From Bordetella parapertussis (GTDB lineage Bacteria; Pseudomonadota; Gammaproteobacteria; Burkholderiales; Burkholderiaceae_C), in the NCBI GenBank assembly GCA_945901125.1, contig CAMDKD010000016.1, positions 1-62,972 on the forward strand: DNA of 62,972 bases, read 5' to 3'. Made by a program: the position numbers and the translations under genes. The notes below the pieces were generated by a model that had not been told where the DNA came from, searched no databases, and saw only the letters and a program-made list of their open reading frames with translations. This document shows, in pieces, positions 1-8,532 of this stretch (position 1 is its first letter; every line of letters starts with the position of its first letter).

Positions 1-1234
1 AGACATTGGAATTTTGCAGCAGGTACCTGATTCCTGATTCTGGCAAATAGGTGAATGGTGAAGTAACCCCAGCCAGGCCAAGTCCGAAAATAAAACGAAG
101 ACACATATAAGGGATGGCTCCGATCAGAAAGAATATGACAATTTTCATGCCTTGTCTGTAACGGATCACGCCGCAGGCATAGTTCATAACAAACATGCTT
201 AAGGTGAATAAAACCAAAGGCATCCACACCCATTGAGGTGAAAAGTTGTGAATCAAAAAAGTGAAAATAATTGCGTGTGTCAGAAAAGTAAATACATACA
301 GATATGTTATTTTTTGAATTAATGGAAAATATTTGTCTAATTGCAGAAAAGCACTGGCAAATAAAAAATAAAAGATAGCTTGTCCATAGCCTCCTATATT
401 GTTAAATATGTAGGTAAGCGAGGTATTGGAAAAATAGACATCATCTGAATTAAAGATAAATTCAGTGAAATGAATTCCATCTTGAGTGGATAAACAAAAT
501 ATTTGAATAAATGCAAATGTGATCCACAAAGCATAAAAGAAACTGGTCCGATCCTTGTTTGAAAAACAGGAAAACCAACCGAAAATTCCCAATGCAAACA
601 GAATACCCAATAGTCCACCTTCTATATAAAGACCAAAGCGCCTTGTCTCAAGGAATCGAGCGTTATCCACTATCCGCAGAATAAATGACTTAGGGGGCAA
701 GGATGCGTGAGGCTTTGTGTGAGAAAGCAGTGTCAGCGTTTCGCCTTGGTAAAGGGTAAAAAGTGCGTGCTGAGAGGGCACCTTGGCCGAACTGGGTTGA
801 GTTGGATCGGTATCAGTCAGGTGGGCGTAGTTGCCATAATAAAAACCCGATGGCTTTAGAACATGTAGCGAACCATCCGGTCTGATTACGCTGGTGTTGA
901 TACTCAGCCAGCCTGTACCTTCTAGTCTGAAATCCCGGTCTGAACCAAGCCGACTGATAATTTTTTGCATTATCCAGTAATGGGAATGCGCATCAATCGA
1001 TCCCATATCAGCAGCTGGTTTGAATTCATCCTGGCGCTTTAAAGCCTCCTGAGCGCTTATGGAGCCGGCGCGATCCTCCAGAACAAAAGTATTTTGTTTG
1101 GGGCTAAAAATAGTGGGTGTCGCCCCGATCACCTCAAAGGGTTTTTTTTCTTCTAATCCGGTTGCATGAGTTTGGCTAATAAAAGTAAGACAAACTGATA
1201 GCAGGAATAATTTGAGAAATCTTAACTGCAGCAT
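1..1234 (-). CDS. 7TMR-DISM type membrane signalling protein, N-terminal part (runs off the left edge)
   Basis: An uninterrupted reading frame starts with ATG at 1234-1232 and is still open at the window edge, giving about 411 residues. A signal peptide (MLQLRFLKLFLLSVCLTF, ending near SQTHA) precedes an extracellular domain of about 170 residues. From about residue 195 (RRFGLYIEGGLLGILFAL) there are several hydrophobic helices in series. This layout, with the GLY-x-GxLLGIL-type first helix, matches the 7TMR-DISM family (diverse intracellular signalling module). Such proteins sense extracellular ligands, perhaps carbohydrates, and pass the signal to a C-terminal GGDEF, kinase or similar domain. 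Here the output domain lies outside the window, so the effector class is unknown. The gene looks richer in A+T than the central genes. Family assignment is by overall layout, not by a search. Confidence 0.68.
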   Translation of the reverse strand, partial: MLQLRFLKLFLLSVCLTFISQTHATGLEEKKPFEVIGATPTIFSPKQNTFVLEDRAGSISAQEALKRQDEFKPAADMGSIDAHSHYWIMQKIISRLGSDRDFRLEGTGWLSINTSVIRPDGSLHVLKPSGFYYGNYAHLTDTDPTQPSSAKVPSQHALFTLYQGETLTLLSHTKPHASLPPKSFILRIVDNARFLETRRFGLYIEGGLLGILFALGIFGWFSCFSNKDRTSFFYALWITFAFIQIFCLSTQDGIHFTEFIFNSDDVYFSNTSLTYIFNNIGGYGQAIFYFLFASAFLQLDKYFPLIQKITYLYVFTFLTHAIIFTFLIHNFSPQWVWMPLVLFTLSMFVMNYACGVIRYRQGMKIVIFFLIGAIPYMCLRFIFGLGLAGVTSPFTYLPESGIRYLLQNSNV

Positions 1235-1547
1235 ATTTGAACCTAACTTGGAAAATGTTCAAAAGCTAGGGCGCTTAACTTATCCGGGTGCCAATGAATC
1301 TCAAAGAATAATCTAAACAATAACTGAATCTACGTTCATTTTGACTAGGGTTTGCTCTGATTTATATACTGTCCTTTGACGTAAATATCAGATAATTTCA
1401 AAAAATCTAAGCTTATTGACTGTTGCGAAATAAATAAAAATTTCTGAAACTTTTGTTGAGCTTGGTTAATCCTGTTTTTTCTGAAAAATCCAAAAGTGGA
1501 AGAATGGCAATCTTGCCTTCATTTCAACCTTACACCGACCCCTATAT
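1235..1547. other. A+T-rich intergenic region between two divergent genes
   Basis: This 313-base stretch separates the leftward 7TM signalling gene from the rightward thioesterase gene, so it should hold two divergent promoters. It is rich in A and T and has stops in all frames. A TTGACT hexamer lies at 1416-1421, but I see no convincing -10 box at the right distance. No RNA gene, terminator or clear operator is visible. Confidence 0.5.
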
Positions 1548-1973
1548 ATGTCCATGAATCTAGATTTGCTGCCACGCCAGTTGAAAGTACTTGGTCTGCC
1601 ATTTAACCGTCAGCTTGGGATAATCTATGACGGGGTTGTCGACAGCACAACAAAATCACATTTTCTCAGCACACCTGAGCTTGCGACTTTCGATGGTTAT
1701 CTACATGGCGGTGTGTTGTCCGCTGTGTTTGAGGTGGCCGGTTTTCTTGCTTTGGTGCCGCACCTGGCTGACAGCCAGCACGCGGTGACCCATGATTTGC
1801 ATGTGTCGTTTATGCGATCTATAGCGACCGGGGCTCGCTGTGATCTCAGCGCCAGCGTGAGCCGTTTGGGTAGAACCTTGGCGTTTCTCGAGGTCAGTGC
1901 CTTTGTGGGTGGTAAGTTGGTGGCAACCGCGCGTATCACTAAATCCATTACTGTGCTTAACAATTCACAATGA
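1548..1973 (+). CDS. PaaI-family (hotdog fold) acyl-CoA thioesterase
   Basis: A 141-residue protein with the size and pattern of PaaI/YbgC-type hotdog thioesterases, which hydrolyse acyl- or aryl-CoA thioesters in the cytoplasm. The motif DGYLHGGVLSAVFEVAGFLAL at about residues 49-69 matches the HGG catalytic segment and central helix of the fold. The later segments HDLHVSFMRSI and LVATARITKSI fit the beta strands that pack against that helix. The substrate cannot be read from the sequence. The gene is convergent with the TetR regulator, 16 bases away. The ATG at 1548 has a weak ribosome-binding site, and an in-frame ATG follows two codons later. The regulator or the RND operon may be functionally linked to it, but nothing in the sequence proves this. 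Confidence 0.75.
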   Translation: MSMNLDLLPRQLKVLGLPFNRQLGIIYDGVVDSTTKSHFLSTPELATFDGYLHGGVLSAVFEVAGFLALVPHLADSQHAVTHDLHVSFMRSIATGARCDLSASVSRLGRTLAFLEVSAFVGGKLVATARITKSITVLNNSQ

Positions 1974-1989
1974 ATATGCTGGTGAACTG

Positions 1990-2664
1990 TTAATGTTGAA
2001 GCGATGAGGAATGCACAAAACCTATGATGGCGTAGCCGATTTCTTCTAACGAACGGCTGTGTAGCGGTGCGTCGTTATAAAACAGCAAATCGTGTGAATA
2101 CCAGCCGTAGCTGATGGCGTGTGCCATGCGCGCTACCGGAATGATTTTTTCCTCGGGAATAAGTGTAGAGCTTGAACGGAAAGCCTCGGCCCAGATATCT
2201 ACAAAGGCTTCGTGGATTTTTCTGAGCGCATCGGGGGATGACACCTGACGTTCCAGTAACAGCAGTGCCGTCCATTCTCTGGGCCTGGCGAAACCGAGTT
2301 CTATCAAAGTGGTTAGCAAGGTGTTGACGACGATACTTATAGGTTGACCTGAGGTTTCCTTGATCTTGGTTTTCAAAATATCCGCGCATTCAACACAACG
2401 CTTATGAATGGTGGAAGCTGCCAAGGCCCGCATATTCGGCACATAGTCGTACATGGTCCCGACGCCCACACCGGCGACCGCGGCAACCTCGCGTATGGTC
2501 ATTTTGTCGTAGCCGCGTTCGACCAAAACCTGAACAAATGCTTCCTGCAAGGCGGCTAATGTCATTTGTGAACGGCTTTGAACCGGCTTTTTCCGGGGTG
2601 AAACAGATGTTCTTCCCGTTATTTCCGGCTGCCTTCTGGAAATCCGAACATTATTCATAAGCAT
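1990..2664 (-). CDS. TetR/AcrR-family transcriptional regulator
   Basis: A 224-residue protein with an N-terminal TetR-type helix-turn-helix at about residues 30-75. It contains ALQEAFVQVLVERGYDKMT followed by IREVAAVAGVGVGTMYDYVP, where the recognition helix normally ends in a YxYFxxK-like segment. The all-helical C-terminal half would bind an unknown ligand. A basic, probably disordered tail of about 25 residues precedes the DNA-binding domain; the ATG at 2664 is one of two close starts (the other is at 2658). It lies just downstream of the RND/LolA/outer-membrane operon on the same strand, about 200 bases away. TetR proteins often control such pumps, so local control is a reasonable inference but not shown. 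Confidence 0.85.
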   Translation of the reverse strand: MLMNNVRISRRQPEITGRTSVSPRKKPVQSRSQMTLAALQEAFVQVLVERGYDKMTIREVAAVAGVGVGTMYDYVPNMRALAASTIHKRCVECADILKTKIKETSGQPISIVVNTLLTTLIELGFARPREWTALLLLERQVSSPDALRKIHEAFVDIWAEAFRSSSTLIPEEKIIPVARMAHAISYGWYSHDLLFYNDAPLHSRSLEEIGYAIIGFVHSSSLQH

Positions 2665-2867
2665 TTAAATTTAACTTTTGAATATGAATTCTGCATCAAA
2701 TCTCGGAAAAATTATTGTCTTTTATCAATTTCCCTGTTAATTTTTATAAATTTGATATGACTGAAGACAAGTTACTGGAACTATGTGCCTGGATTGAAGG
2801 CAGATGGGCGCAACTTTCCGGGCGACATAAATTCAGACCCCGGCTAAGCCGGTATGTATAGCCCGTT

Positions 2868-4202
2868 TCAATAAAAGTATCTGAGTTCCATGAACAGTGT
2901 ATTGTTCTTTTTCAAGTACCCGTAGTAGGTATTTGAATTGCCTGCGTAGTATTCATATCCTGCCAACAGCTTGATGCTGTCGCTCCACAAATAGGTGACC
3001 CGTGGACGCAGTGAATAACCGTTTCGCTCCAGCAGCGTAGAACCGGCCAGTTCGGTTTCGAGAGTTTCATTCAGCCATTTTTTGGCGATACGTATGCTGA
3101 TGCCGTCCTGGTTACGGTCCAACTGTGAAATCACGACAGAGCGGAGAAGCTTTAAAGAAGTTGATGTGTCTGGGGTGCTGTAGTTGTAGATGTGGCGGTT
3201 GAAGATTTGAACAATGCCGCTGGTGTTATTGCCGAAATCATGCTCCACCCCGATCACGGTATACAAAAAGGGATTTTTGATGTACTCGTTCGTTCCGTTC
3301 ATGTCCTGGGTCTGCGTATAAGCGGATTCCAAGGCGAAACGGTTACTGCCTATCGTGGTTGCTATGTCCATGCCTAAGACCTTGATCCTGTAATGTTCAT
3401 AGACGTAGCTGGCAGACAGGTCTGGGGATAAATCGTAGCCATCGTAATACGACACAGACCAATCAATGGCCTTGCCGGATTGATCGTATTTGATAGCCCA
3501 TTGGTTATTGGCTGTGGGTATGACCTCTGTAAATTTACTGTAACTTTTATTCGCTTGAAACTCTGGAAGCAGAACCAGAGTCAAACTGTCGTTAGCAGCC
3601 AGACTCCACAAGGCCTTGGCTGCCAGTGAGCCGAATCGGTCTTCATCAATATCCGTCGCCAACAGTCTGGCGTCTCTGGGGGTCAGATTGTCTGTCGGGT
3701 TAAGGCGGTCTGTCCTGCCCCAAGCAATGATTTGCCGACCGACACGGAAATCAAAATCACCTTTTCGTGTTTCCACATACATTTCACGAATGCTTGAACG
3801 CGTATTGCCGTCAGTGCGTAAATCTTCACGCGCTGAATAGCCCTCGGCAAACAAACCAATACCGTTATCCAGCTTCTTTTCCAGCTTCAACCAAGCCGAA
3901 GCTGTACCTACACCGCTGACATCGTCATACAACCGGTTCGAAGACCAGTACCCGGTACGAAAAGAGCCGGTAACACCAAGTCGACTAAGTTGCGCCTTGA
4001 TGGGATAGGCAGTTGTCGCTGCGGCTTCTTCAATTGACATGGGCGGTGCCATGTCGTTGTCAAGGTCGGCGGCTTGTACCAAGTGCGATAAAAGTGAAAG
4101 GCAGAGAGCTGCTGCAAACAAACTGCTGTTGGAAAAAATTCCGTCAGGATTTGACGACGCGGTGTCTCTCAAGGCCTGGGGCATTTCTTCCCTAAGCATC
4201 AT
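2868..4202 (-). CDS. Outer-membrane beta-barrel protein of an RND/LolA-like export operon (DUF1302-like)
   Basis: A 444-residue protein, last gene of a three-gene operon. After a hydrophobic segment near residues 25-45 ending in LVQAA comes a mature part built of alternating strands typical of a large outer-membrane barrel. It ends in MELRYFY, an aromatic C-terminus as recognised by the BAM machinery. The segment FRVGRQIIAWGRTDRLNPTD (about residues 152-171) is typical of DUF1302-type or alginate-export-like barrels found next to MMPL pumps and LolA-like proteins. The ATG at 4202 overlaps the TGA of the preceding gene (ATGA), so translation is probably coupled. The likely role is an outer-membrane channel or receptor for a hydrophobic molecule moved by the pump. 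The substrate is unknown. Confidence 0.68.
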   Translation of the reverse strand: MMLREEMPQALRDTASSNPDGIFSNSSLFAAALCLSLLSHLVQAADLDNDMAPPMSIEEAAATTAYPIKAQLSRLGVTGSFRTGYWSSNRLYDDVSGVGTASAWLKLEKKLDNGIGLFAEGYSAREDLRTDGNTRSSIREMYVETRKGDFDFRVGRQIIAWGRTDRLNPTDNLTPRDARLLATDIDEDRFGSLAAKALWSLAANDSLTLVLLPEFQANKSYSKFTEVIPTANNQWAIKYDQSGKAIDWSVSYYDGYDLSPDLSASYVYEHYRIKVLGMDIATTIGSNRFALESAYTQTQDMNGTNEYIKNPFLYTVIGVEHDFGNNTSGIVQIFNRHIYNYSTPDTSTSLKLLRSVVISQLDRNQDGISIRIAKKWLNETLETELAGSTLLERNGYSLRPRVTYLWSDSIKLLAGYEYYAGNSNTYYGYLKKNNTLFMELRYFY

Positions 4203-5023
4203 TGTTGTTCCATATACCGGGTTGTGAAGAACTCATCCTTAACACCGGTGTTGTACTTGGACTGGTCAATCGTGATTACCGTGCGGTGACCGGTTTGTAA
4301 GTTTTTGGCTTCCAAAATGCCGGCTTGCCATCTGCGCTTCACAGGCTCGACTTCTTTCCAGCGCTTGTAGGTGGCTTCTTTTAACAATTCATTGGCTTCG
4401 TCGTAAGTAACTGTTTTTAGAGTGACGAAGTTGTCTTTTTGAATCCAGCTGATGCGCTTGGCATAACCGGTATTGGCTTTGACTGTGGCATCTTTGGGCA
4501 CTGATTCAATCACATAGCATGCGGCGCCTTCTACATCTTCCTCTTTCACCAAGGTATGGTTCCATTCGTTGACTTTGTGACCGATCACATCTCCATAAGA
4601 AAAGTCAGTACCTACAAAACTGTCTTTCTTATTGCTGGAGATCAGGCGTCTGACTTTTTTAACACTGGGCAGGTAAATCCAGATGTCGTCGTCTTTGTCT
4701 GAATGCTCAACCAGCAGTGAAACAGTGCCTTTGACGTCGGCGGGTTCCAGGAAACGCGTCATGCGTTTATTGTCAATGCCGTTGGCATCTAGCTTGCTGG
4801 TGCCAAAGGTTTTGCGCACGCGTTGCTGGCCGGATTTGTTAGTCAGCGTCATGGTGGATTCCGATGTTGAATCCGGATACTTGCCGACAATGAAATTCTT
4901 TTCCATGATCTCCACTGCGGTCAAAGCCCAGCTTGTCATGGGCAAGGCCATGCCTGCCATCAGCACCAGGCTTGAAAGCAGAAAAAAAGAGTTTTTAGAA
5001 AGTGTCATTTTTGATGTGATCAT
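4199..5023 (-). CDS. LolA-like outer-membrane lipoprotein-sorting family protein
   Basis: The start at ATG 5023-5021 is chosen because it overlaps the pump gene's TGA as ATGA, has an AGGAG site seven bases upstream, and gives a proper signal peptide (MTLSKNSFFLLSSLVLMAGM, cleaved near SWA). The mature domain holds DDIWIYLPSVKKVRRLISSN and FVGTDFSYGDV, the hallmark of the LolA-like family (Pfam LolA_like) that accompanies MMPL pumps. These periplasmic proteins have a half-barrel that can carry lipids or other hydrophobic ligands. It sits between the inner-membrane pump and the outer-membrane barrel, which suggests a carrier across the periplasm. A longer frame extends upstream to 5140, but it lies inside the pump gene and lacks a signal-like start. 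Confidence 0.82.
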   Translation of the reverse strand: MITSKMTLSKNSFFLLSSLVLMAGMALPMTSWALTAVEIMEKNFIVGKYPDSTSESTMTLTNKSGQQRVRKTFGTSKLDANGIDNKRMTRFLEPADVKGTVSLLVEHSDKDDDIWIYLPSVKKVRRLISSNKKDSFVGTDFSYGDVIGHKVNEWNHTLVKEEDVEGAACYVIESVPKDATVKANTGYAKRISWIQKDNFVTLKTVTYDEANELLKEATYKRWKEVEPVKRRWQAGILEAKNLQTGHRTVITIDQSKYNTGVKDEFFTTRYMEQQ

Positions 5024-7380
5024 TTTTTGGCTCCTTTGAAGATGAATGAGGGGCGGAACTTCAGCACCAGCGCAGGCATCACGGTCAATGCAGCCGTGAC
5101 GCTGACCAGCATGGCGGTACCGATCAAAATAGCTGTCCATGTATGCGGGTAGTAGCCGCGTGAACCGGCTTGCACCGCATAGCCGCCAGCGACTGCCGAT
5201 GCCACGAACAAACAGGCTTTACCGGCGGTATTAAGTACTTTGTGAACCGCGAGCTCGAGTTCGGTGCCTTTGGCGACTTCTTCCCGCAACCGGAACAGCA
5301 TATAAATCGCGTAGTCGGCACCGATGCCGATGGCCAGCGCAGAGGTCAAAGCGGTGGGTACGTTCAAACGCATGCCCAGCCAACCCATCAAGCCCATATT
5401 CACAAGTACTGATAGCAGCAATGGTGTGACCACCAGGACACCGGCAATCAGAGAGCGAAAGACAAAAGCTGTGGCGAGTAAGACCACGCTGGCAATCTGT
5501 AACACGTTCAATATTTTGTCTTTCACGATCACATCGGTGATGGCCGCACTTTGAGCCACACTGCCGCCGATATTGACTTTGATGTTAGGCGGGAACTTGT
5601 CTTTCACAAAGGCTTGAATCTCGCCCCAAAGCACATGCATGTCTGCGGTGCTGTCGCTGTGGGTAAAGACCACCATATTGGCCAGGCGGTAGTCATAGTC
5701 CACATAAGGGTCAAAGTCACCGGGTTCACCTGACATGGAGTAGAGCAGCAGGTATTCAGCGATGGTTTCCTGCTTATCTGGAATCTTGAAGAATTCCGGG
5801 TTGTCGGCGTTCATCGACTGGTTCATGCGTTTGATGAACTCGGCAATCGACATTACTTTGCCGATATTCGGACGTGTCGTCAGATAGACCTGCAACTCAT
5901 CAATCGCTTTGAGTACAGCAGGATCCTTGATCGCGTCTGGCTTGTCGCCTTCAATCAGCAGGTAAATATTGTTAGTACCTGCCATGCGTTCGTTGAGTTT
6001 TTTGTCAGCCACCAGCAAAGGCAAATCAGGATCGAAGTATTTTTTCAGCGCACTTTCAATACGCAACTGAGTCATGCCGGCAAGTGCCAAAGCAATCAAA
6101 ACACCTGCAATCATGAAAATTTTGTTGCGGTTCGGGCCGACCAAGGTGTTGGCGTAGAAATTGGTGATGCGGTCCCAGAAGCGCTCTTCGCGCTCCATGC
6201 GGGCTTCTTTTTCACCGGGAGCGGGAAGTACAGCACGCAGCGCGGGAATGAAAGTCATCTCTATCACCAGCACGCTGAGAATACCGACGCCGGCAAAAAT
6301 ACCGAACACGCGGATGGACACAATGTCAAAAATCATCAATGACAAAAACCCGGCAGCTGCGACCAGACCGGCGGTCAGCATGACCGGACCGATCTTGACA
6401 ATCGACTCAATCACGGCCTGCTGGTTGGCCATTTTCGGGGTCAGATCAGGGTTTTGTCGAAGAATGTTGTATTCCTCGTAATAGCGTTTAAGCATCTGCA
6501 CCGCGTGTCCGGCACCCACCGCCAGAATAAGAATGGGCGTGGTCATATTGAAAATATCCAGCGGCACATTGGCCAGACCCATGAATCCTTTGCCCCAGGT
6601 GACTGCAACAATAGGTGTGACCAGCGGCAGGATCAGGCCTTGCAGGGTACGAAAAGCTTCATAGTGAATCACGCCAATGATGCCAATGGCAATTAGCAGC
6701 AGCATGCCGCCCCGGCTGGAAAACTTCTCCAGTAAGGCGAGGAATGCGGGGTAGCCGGTGACGACGATGTCGACGCTGTCGTCGCGCTCTGCGTCTACGA
6801 TTTCAACAATTTTGTTGTTGACGTAGGAGAAGCCGCCTTTGCCTTCTTTCAATTCAGCAGGTGTGGCGTCGCGCACCTCGGCCAAGATAGTGATAGTTTT
6901 GAAGTCTTCCGAAACAACGGAGTTCATATAAGCCGTGTTTCGCTGTAGCGCATCTTTCAAGATAGCCATTTGTTCCGGCGTGGTCGGCACGTCCGTCATC
7001 ATTTGCTTGACTTCCATGCCTTCATCGGTGCCGCGAATGTCCTTGGCCCGGCGTGCAGCAACTGACAGCAAATTGGCTTTGACGACACGCGGGGTCTCGC
7101 GCAGTTTGGCCGTGATGCGTTGGACTTTCTCCAGCACCTTGGTATTGAATACATCGCCTTCTTTGGGCGTGATACCGATGACGCCGACATAACGTGAACC
7201 GAAGACTTCTTCCACCTTCAGCGTTGTAGCCACAAAGGGGTGCGAGCGAGGCACGATATTGTTAGGGTCAATGATGACGGTCAGCGTCTGACCGCGAAAG
7301 TGTAAAAACACTGTGGCAATCAATACCAGAGCAAGCACTGCCCAACGAAATCGGACAATGAAATTGATGTAACTTCTCAT
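5020..7380 (-). CDS. MMPL/RND-family transporter (HpnN-like)
   Basis: A 786-residue inner-membrane protein with the duplicated RND layout: a first helix (FRWAVLALVLIATVFL), a long periplasmic domain, a bundle of helices starting near GGMLLLIAIGIIGVIHY, and then a repeat of the same arrangement in the second half. The bundle residues DIFNMTTPILILAVGAGHAVQM and TALTSALAIGIGADYAIYML correspond to the helix 4 and 10 segments of the MMPL family. These pumps use proton flow to move lipids or other hydrophobic molecules; HpnN moves hopanoids. It is first in the operon with the LolA-like and barrel genes, coupled by ATGA overlap. The GGGAG about nine bases upstream of ATG 7380 is a good ribosome-binding site. 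The substrate is not identifiable. Confidence 0.87.
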   Translation of the reverse strand: MRSYINFIVRFRWAVLALVLIATVFLHFRGQTLTVIIDPNNIVPRSHPFVATTLKVEEVFGSRYVGVIGITPKEGDVFNTKVLEKVQRITAKLRETPRVVKANLLSVAARRAKDIRGTDEGMEVKQMMTDVPTTPEQMAILKDALQRNTAYMNSVVSEDFKTITILAEVRDATPAELKEGKGGFSYVNNKIVEIVDAERDDSVDIVVTGYPAFLALLEKFSSRGGMLLLIAIGIIGVIHYEAFRTLQGLILPLVTPIVAVTWGKGFMGLANVPLDIFNMTTPILILAVGAGHAVQMLKRYYEEYNILRQNPDLTPKMANQQAVIESIVKIGPVMLTAGLVAAAGFLSLMIFDIVSIRVFGIFAGVGILSVLVIEMTFIPALRAVLPAPGEKEARMEREERFWDRITNFYANTLVGPNRNKIFMIAGVLIALALAGMTQLRIESALKKYFDPDLPLLVADKKLNERMAGTNNIYLLIEGDKPDAIKDPAVLKAIDELQVYLTTRPNIGKVMSIAEFIKRMNQSMNADNPEFFKIPDKQETIAEYLLLYSMSGEPGDFDPYVDYDYRLANMVVFTHSDSTADMHVLWGEIQAFVKDKFPPNIKVNIGGSVAQSAAITDVIVKDKILNVLQIASVVLLATAFVFRSLIAGVLVVTPLLLSVLVNMGLMGWLGMRLNVPTALTSALAIGIGADYAIYMLFRLREEVAKGTELELAVHKVLNTAGKACLFVASAVAGGYAVQAGSRGYYPHTWTAILIGTAMLVSVTAALTVMPALVLKFRPSFIFKGAKK

Positions 7381-7612
7381 GAAACTGTCTCCCGGTGATT
7401 TGTTTTTTTAGGATGAAGCACAAGCTTCGCGATGGGCTAGCCCGCATCCGCATTACTGATGATATCGCTTGCTTAATGCCAGATATTCCATAGAGAGTCC
7501 TATTTTGATAAGTAATTACAAAATTGGTGCTTATAAAGTTATGTATTCAATCAAATATATGAATATTATGAGCTTATAAATACTCAGATCTGGCAAGACG
7601 CTTGCATGACAG

Positions 7613-8521
7613 TCAGCGCTTATTTGCTTTCATGCATAACCGCAATTTCTCAACCGCTTCATGAAGATTCTCCTCTGCGGTGATGGCTCTGACAAATGCC
7701 ACCGAGCCCACACCTGTTTGCATGACTGCCGGCAGGCGTTCTAAGTCGATACCGCCTATGGCCACCAGCGATTGACCTTGCATCAAGTGCGCATACATAC
7801 CGAGTCTTCCCAAGCCTTGCGGCGCAGTGGCCATGCGTTTGAGCGTTGTTGGAAACACGGCACCCAGGGCCAGGTAGCTGGGTTGTGCCGCGTGCGCTTT
7901 GAGCATTTCAGCGTAGCCGTGCGAACTCAAACCCAGGCGCAGCCCGGCAGACCTTATGGCTTCCAGCGGAGCCTCGACCATGTCTTCCTGACCCAGATGA
8001 ACACCATAAGCACCTGCATCAATCGCTTGCTGCCAGTGGTCATTGATGAACAACAGCGTGTCGCTGCCTTCAACTGCTTTAACCGCAGCTTTTATTTGTT
8101 GGTCTATGGCCTTGTGATCGTCAGACTTGAAACGCAGTTGGACAGTGGGTACTTCTAGCTCGACCATGCGAGCTATCCAATCAGCATCCGGCAGCACCGC
8201 ATACAAACCGAGTGACTGAGGGCAGGGCGCAAAAGCAGTAGCAGGATTGGCGGCGGGCAGTGCAAAGTCTTGCGGATCGCACGGCCAGTTTGTTGCATCA
8301 AACACCTCTTGACGCGCTGTTTGTGATTGCCAGGCTTTGGCAATGCATTGCGCGTCATGCGGCACAAAACCCAGCAGGCGCGCGCCTAACCAGGCCGCAG
8401 CAAACATTTGCGTTGAATCTGCGGGTATTTCTTTTACCAAGACTTCAACTGTAGATGTTTCGCCTGCCAGCAACAGGCTGTGTACGCGGGCAATCTCTTT
8501 GGCAACTTCTTGTATGTCCAT
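7613..8521 (-). CDS. thiE: Thiamine-phosphate synthase ThiE with N-terminal extension
   Basis: This enzyme joins HMP pyrophosphate with the carboxythiazole phosphate to give thiamine phosphate. The ThiE core occupies the C-terminal two thirds: VPTVQLRFK, TLLFINDHWQQAIDAGAYGVHLGQEDM, GLSSHGYAEML, YLALGAVFPTTLK, and VAIGGIDLERLP with the phosphate-binding GSVAFVRAI. About 100 residues precede the usual start of the family, with no motif I recognise. ATG at 8521 is preferred; a TTG five codons upstream would overlap the thiG stop and is also possible. It is the last gene of thiO-thiS-thiG-thiE. The usual TPP-synthase signature is FxxTxxK; FPTTLK here is consistent with it. Confidence 0.88.
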   Translation of the reverse strand: MDIQEVAKEIARVHSLLLAGETSTVEVLVKEIPADSTQMFAAAWLGARLLGFVPHDAQCIAKAWQSQTARQEVFDATNWPCDPQDFALPAANPATAFAPCPQSLGLYAVLPDADWIARMVELEVPTVQLRFKSDDHKAIDQQIKAAVKAVEGSDTLLFINDHWQQAIDAGAYGVHLGQEDMVEAPLEAIRSAGLRLGLSSHGYAEMLKAHAAQPSYLALGAVFPTTLKRMATAPQGLGRLGMYAHLMQGQSLVAIGGIDLERLPAVMQTGVGSVAFVRAITAEENLHEAVEKLRLCMKANKR

Positions 8522-8532
8522 GTTCTCGACTT

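Noticed and set aside
2757..2861. Possible 34-residue small protein upstream of the outer-membrane barrel end
   Set aside because: The frame is short, has no convincing ribosome-binding site, and ends in a short palindrome; it matches no family I know.
4199..5140. Longer start of the LolA-like gene at 5140
   Set aside because: The extra 39 residues lie inside the pump gene and have no signal sequence; the start at 5023 has AGGAG and an ATGA overlap.
7381..7612. Promoter of the RND operon with TATAAG near 7530
   Set aside because: I found no -35 box at suitable spacing, so no promoter is called.
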